From assembly GCA_024405265.1 (NCBI GenBank), contig JAKSOZ010000016.1, positions 1 through 37,971 of the forward strand: a stretch of 37,971 nt of DNA, given 5' to 3'. The stretch is from Kiritimatiellia bacterium (GTDB lineage Bacteria > Verrucomicrobiota > Kiritimatiellia > RFP12 > UBA1067). A program made the translations under genes and the position numbers. Below, in pieces: positions 24,301 to 32,212 of the stretch. The notes below the pieces were generated by a model that was not told the DNA's origin, searched no databases, and saw only the letters and a program-made list of their open reading frames with translations. Each line of letters starts with the position of its first letter. Within the stretch, counting starts at the first letter, position 1.

Positions 24301-24437
24301 AGCATGACGTTCTCGGATAGGGCTGCGGCGATAAACGCGTCAGCGCTTCCGGTTAACGCGGAAAGCGAATAGGCCCCGCCGGGAATTTCTCCGGGGGGTG
24401 GTAAAAGCGTTTTGAATCGCTTTAACGCTTCGATCAT
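21390..24437 (-). CDS. mfd: Transcription-repair coupling factor
   Basis: The protein has 1015 residues from ATG 24437 (MIEALKRFKTLLPP). A frame back to 24509 adds 24 residues but lies upstream of the promoter, so it is rejected. Mfd removes RNA polymerase stalled at lesions and recruits UvrA. In order: UvrB-homology region ('GDFSVRGGIVDVWSPG'), RNA polymerase-interacting domain ('LEPGEYVVHIDYGVGKF'), translocase with Walker A 'GDAGYGKTE' and 'DEEQRFGVKHKE', RecG-like motif 'STTIIESGIDIPRANT', 'QLRGRVGRSSRQGYAYFLL', and the C-terminal UvrA-gating domain. It is slightly shorter than the Escherichia protein (1148). Low-complexity inserts interrupt it at about residues 216-226, 249-263 and 725-736. 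Confidence 0.94.
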   Translation of the reverse strand: MIEALKRFKTLLPPPGEIPGGAYSLSALTGSADAFIAAALSENVMLVVAPGLPEADRIYDDLKIITAKSDIRILDFPPLLAGDKSSLGTRLKTIAALRAYDINPYPLIVVASFPALAAGVKLGAQSSINIKNGLKLNDLAEKLAHLGFKRAPQVETIGDFSVRGGIVDVWSPGEEFPIRAEFFGDEVESLRTFDPATQMSIERIQEAEILPITEEAGGKSEECRSGTLFDLLPTNTTILALEHNSYNLPSLYPLTSNFHTIYTGDPAPAGVPALKFQTTPLPGFAELGAEDAHHPELFEAARARLEKHISAAEKKGAKILKIDDLSGGFEIPDLIVVTKADRVFTKRKVRRSLTPKNTGERIQDFDELEPGEYVVHIDYGVGKFVGSSEIAVGDERQEVYTIEYADGGRLHVPAIHAHLLSRYVGVKGEAVRLHRLDGKRWAKDKEDAKRSVRDLAAALLETQARRELVPGFKYDTACEGLDAFEAAFPYEETRDQSVAIEAIKSDLSSSKPMDRLICGDAGYGKTEVAMRAAFIAAMNGKQVAVLAPTTVLAEQHFESFTSRFDGTPIRIESVSRFQTKGTHEGTFKRLASGACDIVIGTHAILSPSIQFHDLGLIIIDEEQRFGVKHKEFLKAIRATADILTLSATPIPRTLYLSMTGARDLSLLRSPPRERVAVETRVVRDSDEIIRAAIEAELNRGGQVYFLHNRVSTIHKVEKRIKDLFAHHSSHDAPRSMPRVVVAHGQMDAKTLARKMRDFEAGKYDILLSTTIIESGIDIPRANTILIDQAETFGMADLYQLRGRVGRSSRQGYAYFLLPSYGNVDAEARERLDALKKHGGLGSGFNLAVRDLELRGAGNLLGSEQSGHIAAVGFSLYCQLLKRTIALLKGEKVKEIIDVKLNLDFVSPKIPYSYIEEDIHRLNILKRFAEAQEHKAIKALSDEMIDRFGPMPEEVKTFVAVASLRVAAALKRIERIDVKDTRAVFYKNGSHEIDSVHTLKGKTIKAKIAELKRALA
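23649..23690. repeat. Strand-asymmetric low-complexity insert in mfd (1)
   Basis: There are 42 consecutive bases without C on the plus strand (no G on the coding strand), with gaagttagaagttag-type repetition. It encodes Leu/Pro/Thr/Ser/Asn in an otherwise conserved protein. Confidence 0.7.
23761..23790. repeat. Strand-asymmetric low-complexity insert in mfd (2)
   Basis: There are 30 consecutive bases without G on the plus strand, made of CACTC/CTTACC-like units. The orientation relative to the coding strand is opposite to the insert 70 bases away. Confidence 0.65.
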
Positions 24438-24453
24438 ATCGGCCGCTATTATA
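24435..24453 (-). promoter_or_regulatory. mfd promoter with a four-base leader
   Basis: On the minus strand the extended -10 TGT-TATAAT ends at 24448. The predicted start near 24441 leaves about four bases before ATG 24437, so the message is almost leaderless and has no Shine-Dalgarno. Confidence 0.5.
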
Positions 24454-24479
24454 ACATATTGCTCGTAGAAAGGTAAATA

Positions 24480-24488
24480 TGGTATAAT
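24480..24488 (+). promoter_or_regulatory. Promoter of the coiled-coil protein gene
   Basis: An extended -10 TGG-TATAAT (24480-24488), predicted start near 24495, then a 17-base leader containing AAGGA. It is divergent from the mfd promoter with about 27 bases between the two -10 boxes. Confidence 0.5.
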
Positions 24489-24511
24489 CGCGATAGAAAG
24501 GTGCATCAAGG

Positions 24512-25285
24512 ATGAATATTCGTATTATTGCCGGTATGATCTCCTGCGCGGTTTTAGGCGCGGCGGCTGGGTATTTCTTGCCGAAATCTACCGAAAGCGC
24601 TGAGTCGCAAGTTGAAATCGATGAGCTTTTCGCCGACAATCGTATCGAAGATAAGGGTGAAGAGGCGACTATCGCCGCTTTGCGCGAGCGAATCAAGACG
24701 CTCGAACGGGCGCTTTCCGAGCTTGAGAATATGACGGCGGCGACACCGAGCGAAGAAGTCAAAATCGAGTCCCCCAGGCGCGGTAGAAATCGTGGAGGTT
24801 TCAATCCGCGCGAGATGATGGAGAATTTGAAAAAGGAAGATCCCGAGCGCTATGCTCAAATCACCAATCAATTCGAGACGATGCGTCGCAATCGCGAAAG
24901 GTCGCGCTCGGTTCGAGTCGAGTTCCTTAAGTCGATCGACGAGTCGTCGATGAGCGCGGCGACGAAAGAAAACCACGAGAAACTCCTTGAAAATACCGAA
25001 AAACTCGCGGAGCTTGAAGCGCGGATTCAAGATCCGAACATGCCGGATGAAGAACGCGGCGAATTATTCCGTCAACTTCGCGACCTCCATGAAACGCAGC
25101 GCGAGCTCAACACGAAGGAGCGAGAGAATTTGATAGCTCAGGTTTCGCTCGAAGCGGGAATGAATCCCGAAGACGCGGCGGAATTCAGTGAAACGATTCA
25201 GGATATTTTGGACGCGACGAACGAATTCGGAGGGGAGCGTCGTCGAGGGATGAGAGGCGGAATGCCGCCTCCGCCGATGCGTTGA
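24512..25285 (+). CDS. Exported or anchored coiled-coil protein
   Basis: The protein has 257 residues. Residues 1-22 (MNIRIIAGMISCAVLGAAAGYF) are a signal peptide or membrane anchor. The rest is charged and helical: a coiled coil at about 45-75 ('ATIAALRERIKTLERALSELENM'), an Arg/Gly patch, and a long helical region 110-245 rich in Arg and Glu, ending in a Gly/Arg/Met/Pro tail (M-R-G-G-M-P-P-P-P-M-R). The layout recalls periplasmic Spy/CpxP-like LTXXQ proteins, but I do not see the defining motif. It ends three bases before the phosphoribosyltransferase start, which suggests one operon. Confidence 0.6.
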   Translation: MNIRIIAGMISCAVLGAAAGYFLPKSTESAESQVEIDELFADNRIEDKGEEATIAALRERIKTLERALSELENMTAATPSEEVKIESPRRGRNRGGFNPREMMENLKKEDPERYAQITNQFETMRRNRERSRSVRVEFLKSIDESSMSAATKENHEKLLENTEKLAELEARIQDPNMPDEERGELFRQLRDLHETQRELNTKERENLIAQVSLEAGMNPEDAAEFSETIQDILDATNEFGGERRRGMRGGMPPPPMR

Positions 25286-25288
25286 ACG

Positions 25289-25822
25289 ATGAAAAAGAGT
25301 TATTTATCGGCTGACGAATTTTTAAGAGATTCTTGGCGACTCGCGGCGAAAATCGCGGAAAGCGATTGGAAGCCCGAAACGCTGATCGCGCTCTGGCGCG
25401 GCGGCGCTTTCGTCGGCATGGCCGTTCACGAATTCTTGAAATTCAAGGGCTATAAGCTGAAGCATTATCCGCTTAAAAGCGCCAGCTATTCGGGAATCGG
25501 AGAAAACGAAGGCGAGGTCGTCTTCACGCTCGGGGAAGAAACTTTTTCGATGATAAAAGCGGGCGAGAAGGTGCTCGTCGTCGACGACGTGTTCGATACC
25601 GGCAAGACCGCTCTCGCCGTGAAGAAGGAAATCGAAAAGTCCGGCGCGGATTTTCGTTTCGCATCCGTTTATTGGAAGCCGAATAAGAATTTGACGTCGA
25701 TCAAGCCGGACTATTTCACGAAAGAATTGGATGATTCCTGGATCGTTTTTCCGCATGAGCTCGAAGGCTTAAGCGCGGAGGAGTTGGAAGAAAAAGATCC
25801 GCTCTTGAAAGGAATCGTTTAA
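25289..25822 (+). CDS. Phosphoribosyltransferase-family protein
   Basis: The protein has 177 residues. The PRPP-binding motif 'VLVVDDVFDTGKTALAV' (about residues 94-110) and an early 'LIALWRGGAFVGMAVHEFL' PPi-loop region define the type I PRT fold. Size and the 'PDYFTKELDDSWIVFPHEL' C-terminus, with W-I-V-F-P stacking residues, fit the hypoxanthine/xanthine-guanine phosphoribosyltransferase group that salvages purines. The base used cannot be told. It lies between the coiled-coil gene and a CorC-type gene with 3- and 5-base gaps. Confidence 0.82.
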   Translation: MKKSYLSADEFLRDSWRLAAKIAESDWKPETLIALWRGGAFVGMAVHEFLKFKGYKLKHYPLKSASYSGIGENEGEVVFTLGEETFSMIKAGEKVLVVDDVFDTGKTALAVKKEIEKSGADFRFASVYWKPNKNLTSIKPDYFTKELDDSWIVFPHELEGLSAEELEEKDPLLKGIV

Positions 25823-25827
25823 GACGG

Positions 25828-27081
25828 ATGATCGCAGTCATCATAGCATTATTCTTGTTATCGGCTTTCTTCTCAAGCGCGGAAACGGTGCTCTTCTCGC
25901 TGACCGGAGCCGAACGCGCACGCATCAAAGCTCGGAATCCTAAGGGAGAATCATTGATTCGGCTTTGTCTCGCGGACAAGGCGGTCCTGTTTTCGACGCT
26001 TTTGGTCGGAAACACTTTCGTGAACTTCGCGCTGGCGACGATCGGTTATCGTCTATTCGCGAAATGGATTCCGATAGCGCCTTATCTGGCTGTGCCGGTG
26101 ATGACGATAGCGCTCCTCATTTTCGGTGAAATCACTCCGAAGCGGCTGGCGCTTAAATTCACGGAAGAACTTGCGCCTACGTACGCGGCGGTGTTGATTT
26201 TTTGGCGATACTTGCTCACTCCGTTCAATGCGGTTCTGCGTTATACGTCAAAAGCCTTTGCTCCGGCGCTTGAACGAGAACGCCGTGCGCTTTCCGACGA
26301 AGAGTTGGTGTCGGTTCTCGAATCCGCCGCGGAAAACGGGGAGATGAGCCGGCGTGATGCGGAAATGGTCGAAGGCGTTTTGCGGTTATCGGAACTTTCG
26401 GCGAATGAGGAAATGACGCCGCGCGTAGATATCGTCGGATATGATCTCGACTTGAGCGAAGAGGAGCGCGAAAAGACAGCTCGCCAAGCGAAGTTCCGCT
26501 ATCTCCCCGCGTTCAAACGTACAGCCGACCAAATCGAAGGCGTCTACGATAAGCTTACCGGCAAGATCGAGGACGCGCTGTTCGTGCCGGAGACGGTAAC
26601 GCTCGATGATCTTCTCGTTACGTTCGCGAAGAGCTCGAAGCCGCTCGCGATCGTGCTCGACGAATATGGCGGAACTGCCGGGATCATCACGCCTAACGAT
26701 ATCCTCGAGCTTATCGTGGGCCCCGGCGTCTTTCGCAATCCCGATTCCGAACCGCAGATCGTCAAGAAAGGCGCGAACGTCTGGGAAATAGATGCGCGCG
26801 CATCGCTCGATGAAGTCAATCGCGAACTTGATCTAGAGCTGATCGCCGAAGATGCCGATCGAATTTCAGGATGGGTTCAGTTCCATGCCGAACGTATTCC
26901 GCATGTAGGTCAGGAGATCGAGGCGGATGGATGCCGCGCTACGGTGCTGAAACGTCGACATCGCCGAGTAACATCGATTCGTCTTGAAGTCCTGACGCGG
27001 CCGAAAACGCTTGATGATGAAGAGATACTCGCCGATACCGATGAAGCGATAGAACGCACTCAGGAGGACAACGAAGGATGA
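25828..27081 (+). CDS. CNNM/CorC-type transport protein with CBS domains
   Basis: The protein has 417 residues. Residues 1-175 are a CNNM (DUF21) membrane domain with 'FFSSAETVLFSLTGAERARIKA' and 'FGEITPKRLALKF'. Residues about 190-310 are a CBS pair ('MTPRVDIVGYDLDL' and 'LAIVLDEYGGTAGIITPNDILE'). Residues 330-400 are a CorC_HlyC domain ('DADRISGWVQFHAERIPHVGQEIEADGC'). The family is linked to Mg2+ or Co2+ efflux and cell-envelope stress. It overlaps the next, shorter paralog by four bases (ATGA). Confidence 0.88.
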   Translation: MIAVIIALFLLSAFFSSAETVLFSLTGAERARIKARNPKGESLIRLCLADKAVLFSTLLVGNTFVNFALATIGYRLFAKWIPIAPYLAVPVMTIALLIFGEITPKRLALKFTEELAPTYAAVLIFWRYLLTPFNAVLRYTSKAFAPALERERRALSDEELVSVLESAAENGEMSRRDAEMVEGVLRLSELSANEEMTPRVDIVGYDLDLSEEEREKTARQAKFRYLPAFKRTADQIEGVYDKLTGKIEDALFVPETVTLDDLLVTFAKSSKPLAIVLDEYGGTAGIITPNDILELIVGPGVFRNPDSEPQIVKKGANVWEIDARASLDEVNRELDLELIAEDADRISGWVQFHAERIPHVGQEIEADGCRATVLKRRHRRVTSIRLEVLTRPKTLDDEEILADTDEAIERTQEDNEG

Positions 27082-27713
27082 CGATCTTCTTTTTAGTGCT
27101 GGCGATTATTTTGACGCTTATCGGCGCGGCGTTTTGCGCCGGTACGGAAACCGCGTTTCTTTCGGTCAGTCGCGAGCGCATTCTTCACCTCGCGCGAGAA
27201 GGCGGTAAGAAGGCGAAGAAAGTCGAAGCGGCGCTTTCGGATATGGCGAAGACGACGACTACGCTTTTGATCGGTAATAACCTCGCGTCCGTCGGATATT
27301 CGTCGGCTACCGCCGCGCTTTCTTCGATTCTTGTCGGGGACAATCTCGCCGGCCGCGCAATCGCGAGCTTTATCGCGGCGTTTCTCGTTTTGTACGTCTC
27401 GGAGTTCATGCCCAAGCTTTTATGCTCTGCGCGTCCGCTCAATCGCTCGCTCGATACGGCGGTAGCTTACGAGTACCTTTCAAAGGCGCTCGCTCCGTTC
27501 ACGTACCTCGCGATGAAATTCACGAACCTTTTTCTTCCGAATAAAGAAAAGAAATATAAGCTCACGACGGCGGACTTGGTGAGAATTCTTCAGGATCGTA
27601 AGGACGGAGTGTGCTTGTCGGATTTCGAATCCGCGATCATTTCGCGAATTCTCGTATTGCGCGTCAAAGGGAAACCGATAACGGTCGACGCGATTTTGGA
27701 GGTGCTTAAATGA
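27078..27713 (+). CDS. CNNM (DUF21) protein lacking a complete CBS/CorC part
   Basis: The protein has 211 residues. The membrane domain is complete ('GAAFCAGTETAFLSVSRERILHLA', 'VLYVSEFMPKLL'). After residue 165 only a short 'LVRILQDRKDGVCLSDFESAIISRILVLRVKGKPITVDAILEVLK' segment remains, and the CBS pair and CorC domain of its upstream paralog are missing. The gene ends cleanly and overlaps the next by four bases, so this is more likely a real short paralog than a recent truncation. The pair may form a heteromer with only one regulatory half. Confidence 0.78.
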   Translation: MTIFFLVLAIILTLIGAAFCAGTETAFLSVSRERILHLAREGGKKAKKVEAALSDMAKTTTTLLIGNNLASVGYSSATAALSSILVGDNLAGRAIASFIAAFLVLYVSEFMPKLLCSARPLNRSLDTAVAYEYLSKALAPFTYLAMKFTNLFLPNKEKKYKLTTADLVRILQDRKDGVCLSDFESAIISRILVLRVKGKPITVDAILEVLK

Positions 27714-30442
27714 TATTGAAAAGAGCTGCCTTTTTAGCAGCGTTAGGCGTCGTGTCGGTCGGTTCGGCGAAGGAACCTTGGAGAGACCCGAACGTCAATT
27801 CGATCAATCGACTCGAAGCCAGGTGCATTATGGTTCCCTGCGAGAGCGCGGAGAAAGCGCTCTTAATCGCGAAAGGAGAGGCGCTACGTTACGAATCGAA
27901 ATATCTCAAGCTGTTGAACGGGACGTGGAACTTCAAATGGAAGCATAACGTATACGAGACGAATTGGGAGAAAAGCGCGAAAATCGAAGTGCCGAGTTGT
28001 TGGCAACTTCAGGGCGATTACGATCCGCCGCTTTATTCAAACGTTCCTTACCCGATCGCCGGCTTCAAGGAAGGCGATCCGATGGTCGAACCGAAGAAGG
28101 AATATACGAGCCATTATTATCGTAATCCCGTCGGTCTTTACGCTCGCGAATTCACGGTGCCTGCGGAGTGGAAGGGGCGCCGCGTCGTGATCCATTTCGG
28201 AGGCGTGAGTTCGGCGATGTACGTAAGAGTCAACGGTAAGGAAGTCGGATATTCGGAAGATAGTCGTCTTCCCGCCGAGTTCGATATCACGAGCTACCTT
28301 AGGGCAGGCGCGAATACGCTCGAGGTCGAAGTCTTGAAGCACTCGGACGGCACGTTTCTCGAAGATCAGGATTTTTGGAGACTCTCCGGCATCTTCCGCG
28401 ACGTATGGTTAGTAGCGGAAGATAAGAACGCCGCTAAGGATTTCGTGGTCGAGACGACACTCTCGGAGGATCTGAAGACGGGCGAGCTTTCGATCAAGGA
28501 TGAGAAGGGGAAGGTGATCTTTAACAAGAGCTATCCGAACGTCAAGCTTTGGAGCGCGGAGGAGCCGAATCTCTACTACGAAACGATAAAGTCGGGTAGT
28601 GATCACTTCGCGTTTCAGATCGGTTTCAGACGCATCGAAATCAAGAACGCGGTCGTCTACATCAACGGTATGCGCGCGATCATCAAGGGCACGAATCGTC
28701 ATGAGATGGAACCGAAGAGCGGCTACAGCGTGACTTTAAGAGGAATGAAAAAAGATATCGAACTCTTCCACCTTCTTAATATCAACGCCGTTCGTACCTG
28801 TCACTATCCGAACGATCCGACTTGGTATGAGCTCTGCGATCGTGAAGGGATTTACGTTTGCTCGGAGGCGAATATCGAGTCGCACGGCGCTGGCTACGGC
28901 GCGGACACGCTCGCTAAGAACCCGCTCTATCGAAAGGCGCATATCGAGCGCGGAACCAATATGGTGAAGACGTTCCGCAATCACCCTTCAATCGTTTTCT
29001 GGTCGCTCGGAAACGAAGGCGGAGACGGGCCGAACTTCGCCGACGAATATAGTGCGATGAAGGCGATCGATTCGACGCGTCCGATTCAATATGAACGGGG
29101 ACGCCATAGTGATCACTCGGATATCATGTGCCCGATGTACGAGAGGCCCTGGCATGCAGAGGCTTATGTTGCGAATGCCAAGAAGCCGTATATTTTGTGC
29201 GAATACATTCACGCGATGGGCAACTCGAACGGCGATATCAATCGATACTGGAATCTCGTCTTTCAGTATCCGAGTTTCCAAGGCGGCTTTATCTGGGACT
29301 TTCAGGATCAAGCGCTTTGGAAGACGGAAGGTAACGTGAAATATCTCGCCTATGGCGGAGACTTTGGCGATAAGCCGAATGATGGGAATTTCAATTGCAA
29401 CGGCATCGTCTCGGCCACGCGTGCTCTTCATCCGGGAGCTTATGAAGTCAAGCACGCCTATCAACCGCTTCATGTCCGTAAATGGGATTGGAAAAAGAAA
29501 ACGCTCGAAGTTCATAGCGACTATCGCTTCACGACGCTCGAAGGAGTGAAGCTCTGTTGGTCGGTCGGGAAGAAGCTGAAGATCTTGAAGAGCGGAGAAA
29601 TCGATTTAAGCGGTTTCGAGCCCGATTCGATGAAGTCGTTTACAATAGACGCTCCTGAAGGCGACGCGATCACGTTCCTCTTCAAGAAAGCGGGACGTGT
29701 TATCGCTCATGATCAGTTTACGAAACCTTTCGTGCCGGTTATGCTCCCGGAGAATATAGAAAGTCGCGAGCGCGTCGATAATCTCTTCAAGATGAATCTC
29801 TGGCGCGCGCCGACCGATAATGACCACGGCTGGGAGATGGAGAAGAAGTGCAAACTCTGGAAGGACGTGACCGCCTCGCAGAAACTTCCTCCGAACGTCA
29901 ACTCGAAGCTTGAAGCGAAGCGAATCAAAGGAGATAAGATTCTCGTCGATTGGACGCTCGAGCTTCCCGGCGGGCTTCCCGTTTTGCCGCGTGCCGGTCT
30001 TACTTTCACGATTCCGAAAGATTATACCAAGGTTAAGTGGTATGGGCTCGGTCCGTTCGAGAACTATCCTGATCGCAATACTGCCGCGATGCTCGGAGAG
30101 TGGGGAATGGAAGTGACGCCGATTTGCGATTACTCGCGTCCGAGCGAATTCGGATATCGCTCTCAGACGAGAGTTCTCGAGTTCAGAAATCCGTCAGGTA
30201 AGGCTATTAAGCTCACCGCGCTTAATCAACCGTTCGGTTTCAGCGCTTGGCCTTATTCGCAAGAAGCGTTGGAGAAGGCGAATCATCAGCATGAGCTTAA
30301 AGAAGAAGATAAGATCACCGTGAATATCGACGCGGCGATGATGGGCGTCGGAGGTGACGATAGCTGGGGAGCGCTCCCGCATGACGATCATCTTTTGAAG
30401 CGCGGCACTTATCACCTCAAGTTCCTCGTGGAAGGGCTCTAA
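27710..30442 (+). CDS. Exported GH2 beta-galactosidase
   Basis: The protein has 910 residues. Residues 1-20 (MILKRAAFLAALGVVSVGSA) are a signal peptide, so the enzyme is likely periplasmic or surface-facing, unlike cytoplasmic LacZ. The sugar-binding domain ('GTWNFKWKHNVYETNW', 'VPSCWQLQGDYDPPLYSNVPYPI') is followed by the immunoglobulin-like domain and the TIM barrel with 'GTNRHEMEPKSGYSV', the acid/base E436 in 'WSLGNEGGDGPN' and the nucleophile E498 in 'ILCEYIHAMGNSNGD'. The C-terminal beta-sandwich has 'WYGLGPFENYPDR', typical of LacZ. It releases terminal beta-galactose, perhaps from host glycans or milk or plant sugars. It overlaps the upstream gene by four bases. Confidence 0.92.
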   Translation: MILKRAAFLAALGVVSVGSAKEPWRDPNVNSINRLEARCIMVPCESAEKALLIAKGEALRYESKYLKLLNGTWNFKWKHNVYETNWEKSAKIEVPSCWQLQGDYDPPLYSNVPYPIAGFKEGDPMVEPKKEYTSHYYRNPVGLYAREFTVPAEWKGRRVVIHFGGVSSAMYVRVNGKEVGYSEDSRLPAEFDITSYLRAGANTLEVEVLKHSDGTFLEDQDFWRLSGIFRDVWLVAEDKNAAKDFVVETTLSEDLKTGELSIKDEKGKVIFNKSYPNVKLWSAEEPNLYYETIKSGSDHFAFQIGFRRIEIKNAVVYINGMRAIIKGTNRHEMEPKSGYSVTLRGMKKDIELFHLLNINAVRTCHYPNDPTWYELCDREGIYVCSEANIESHGAGYGADTLAKNPLYRKAHIERGTNMVKTFRNHPSIVFWSLGNEGGDGPNFADEYSAMKAIDSTRPIQYERGRHSDHSDIMCPMYERPWHAEAYVANAKKPYILCEYIHAMGNSNGDINRYWNLVFQYPSFQGGFIWDFQDQALWKTEGNVKYLAYGGDFGDKPNDGNFNCNGIVSATRALHPGAYEVKHAYQPLHVRKWDWKKKTLEVHSDYRFTTLEGVKLCWSVGKKLKILKSGEIDLSGFEPDSMKSFTIDAPEGDAITFLFKKAGRVIAHDQFTKPFVPVMLPENIESRERVDNLFKMNLWRAPTDNDHGWEMEKKCKLWKDVTASQKLPPNVNSKLEAKRIKGDKILVDWTLELPGGLPVLPRAGLTFTIPKDYTKVKWYGLGPFENYPDRNTAAMLGEWGMEVTPICDYSRPSEFGYRSQTRVLEFRNPSGKAIKLTALNQPFGFSAWPYSQEALEKANHQHELKEEDKITVNIDAAMMGVGGDDSWGALPHDDHLLKRGTYHLKFLVEGL

Positions 30443-30448
30443 GAGACA

Positions 30449-31324
30449 ATGCATGAGTGGGCATATTTGGCTTTGATGAGCGCGGTGATGCTCGCCGCGT
30501 ATGATATCGCCAAGAAAGCAAGCGTCAAAGAGAATTTGGTTCTAGGAGTTCTCTTAGGATCGACGATCTTCGGCTCACTCGCTTTCCTCGTCGTTTTGTT
30601 CGCGACCGGACGCTTCGGCGCGGCGCTTCAGGGTATCGACGCGAAAGTCTTCTCGCTCGCGCTGATTAAATCGGGGATCGTCGCGTCGTCGTGGGTCTTT
30701 ACGTTTTGTGCGCTGAAGTTTCTACCGATTACTATCGCGACTCCTATTCGCTCTTCGTCTCCGGCGCTCGTGTTTGTCGCAGCCTTGTTCATTTACGGTG
30801 AAGTTCCGAGTCTCGTTCAAGCGCTGGGGCTGATGCTCGTCATCTCCGGCTATTGGCTGTTCTCGTCTGCCGGTAAGCGCGAGGGAATCGACTTCCTACG
30901 TAATCGCTCGGTTTGGTGCGCGGTCCTCGGCGCGATTCTCTCGGCATGCTCTTCGCTTTGGGATAAGTTCGTTTTCCAAGTGAGCGCATTGCCGATCCCT
31001 TCGACGCAATTCGTCTATCAATTCGGCCTCGTCGCCGTCTACGCGTTACTGATCGCGATTCGTCCGCTTAGGGGTAAGACACCGTTTACTTGGCGCTGGA
31101 CGATTCCGCTCGTCGGCGGCTTTCTCGCGCTTTCCGATTATTTGATGTTCAACGCGCTATCGTACGAAGGAGTGCCGATTTCCGTCGCGTCGCTCGTTCG
31201 TCGTTTCTCGGTAGTGCTTACGTTCGCATTCGGAGCGATCATTTTCAAGGAAACGAATCTGAAACGCAAGGCAGCGGCGCTTTCGCTCGTTTTGATCGGC
31301 GTTGCGCTCCTCGTCATCAAGTAA
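30449..31324 (+). CDS. EamA-family transporter
   Basis: The protein has 291 residues with about ten membrane spans arranged as two five-helix EamA repeats: 'LGVLLGSTIFGSLAFLVVLFA' in the first half and 'FLALSDYLMFNALSYEGVPISVASLVRRFSVVLTFAFGAIIFKE' in the second. It belongs to the drug/metabolite transporter superfamily; substrates range from amino acids to sugars and cannot be read from sequence. It starts six bases after the galactosidase stop, so it may share its transcript, and export or uptake of a related product is possible but unproven. Confidence 0.85.
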   Translation: MHEWAYLALMSAVMLAAYDIAKKASVKENLVLGVLLGSTIFGSLAFLVVLFATGRFGAALQGIDAKVFSLALIKSGIVASSWVFTFCALKFLPITIATPIRSSSPALVFVAALFIYGEVPSLVQALGLMLVISGYWLFSSAGKREGIDFLRNRSVWCAVLGAILSACSSLWDKFVFQVSALPIPSTQFVYQFGLVAVYALLIAIRPLRGKTPFTWRWTIPLVGGFLALSDYLMFNALSYEGVPISVASLVRRFSVVLTFAFGAIIFKETNLKRKAAALSLVLIGVALLVIK

Positions 31325-31333
31325 GCGAATATT

Positions 31334-31342
31334 TGGTATAAT
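31334..31342 (+). promoter_or_regulatory. metF promoter, nearly leaderless
   Basis: An extended -10 TGG-TATAAT (31334-31342) with no clear -35. The predicted start near 31349 is about three bases before ATG 31352. Confidence 0.5.
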
Positions 31343-31351
31343 ATAAGACCT

Positions 31352-32212
31352 ATGAAGATAGCAGAGAAATTAAAAGAGAACAAAAGGGCGATTTCCTTCG
31401 AAGTCTTCCCTCCGAAACAAAATGCCGCGTTCGAGCCGATTGTAAGCGCGGTCGATAAGCTTTGCGCGCTCAAGCCGAGCTTCATTTCGGTGACTTATGG
31501 AGCGGGGGGCGGAGCGAATCAGAATACGCTCCCGATAGCGAAGCGCATCTTGGAAAACGGCGTGACTCCGCTCGCACATTTGACCTGCCTTACTTCGACG
31601 CGTGAAAAGATTCAGGACGAACTCTACGCGCTTCGCATGGCGGGAGTCGAGAATATTCTCGCGCTTCGCGGGGACGTTCCGCCCGGCGTCGAGAATCCCG
31701 GTTGCTATTCGCACGCGAGTGATCTCGCCTCGGTCATCAGCGAAGTCGGCGGCTTCTCGATCGGTGGCGCGTGCTACCCCGAGTGTCATCCCGAGTGCGA
31801 GCATCTTTCGGATGATATCGACAACCTCAAGAAGAAGGTCGATGCGGGCGTCGAGTTCTTGACGACTCAGATGTTCTTCGACAACAACATTTTCTATCGC
31901 TACCTCGCGAAAGTGCGTGAACGCGGCATTACCGTTCCTGTGGTTGCGGGTATCATGCCGGTCACTAACGGGAAGCAGATCAAGCGCATTTGTCAGCTCT
32001 CGGGGACATATCTCCCGAGCCGCTTCAAGATGATTGTCGACAAGTTCGGCGACAATCCTTCGAGCATGTTCTCGGCCGGCCTCGCTTATGCGACCGAGCA
32101 GATCATCGACCTTTTCGCCAATGGCGTAAACGCCGTTCACGTCTACACGATGAACAAGCCCGAGATCGGCGCGGGCATTATGCACAACTTAGGATCCATC
32201 GTTGAAGCTTAA
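31352..32212 (+). CDS. metF: 5,10-methylenetetrahydrofolate reductase
   Basis: The protein has 286 residues. It reduces methylene-THF to methyl-THF, the methyl donor for the MetH encoded two genes downstream. 'SFEVFPPK' near the N-terminus carries the catalytic Glu, 'FISVTYGAGG' and 'LAHLTCL' line the folate and FAD sites, 'NILALRGD' is the family signature, and 'FLTTQMFFDN' follows. The length fits the bacterial one-domain flavoprotein. No Shine-Dalgarno precedes the ATG, consistent with a near-leaderless transcript. The end overlaps the next gene by 11 bases. Confidence 0.93.
   Translation: MKIAEKLKENKRAISFEVFPPKQNAAFEPIVSAVDKLCALKPSFISVTYGAGGGANQNTLPIAKRILENGVTPLAHLTCLTSTREKIQDELYALRMAGVENILALRGDVPPGVENPGCYSHASDLASVISEVGGFSIGGACYPECHPECEHLSDDIDNLKKKVDAGVEFLTTQMFFDNNIFYRYLAKVRERGITVPVVAGIMPVTNGKQIKRICQLSGTYLPSRFKMIVDKFGDNPSSMFSAGLAYATEQIIDLFANGVNAVHVYTMNKPEIGAGIMHNLGSIVEA

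Noticed and set aside
24438..24509. Upstream extension of Mfd by 24 residues
   Set aside because: It lies upstream of the TATAAT and its predicted start, and the hydrophobic extension is not part of Mfd.
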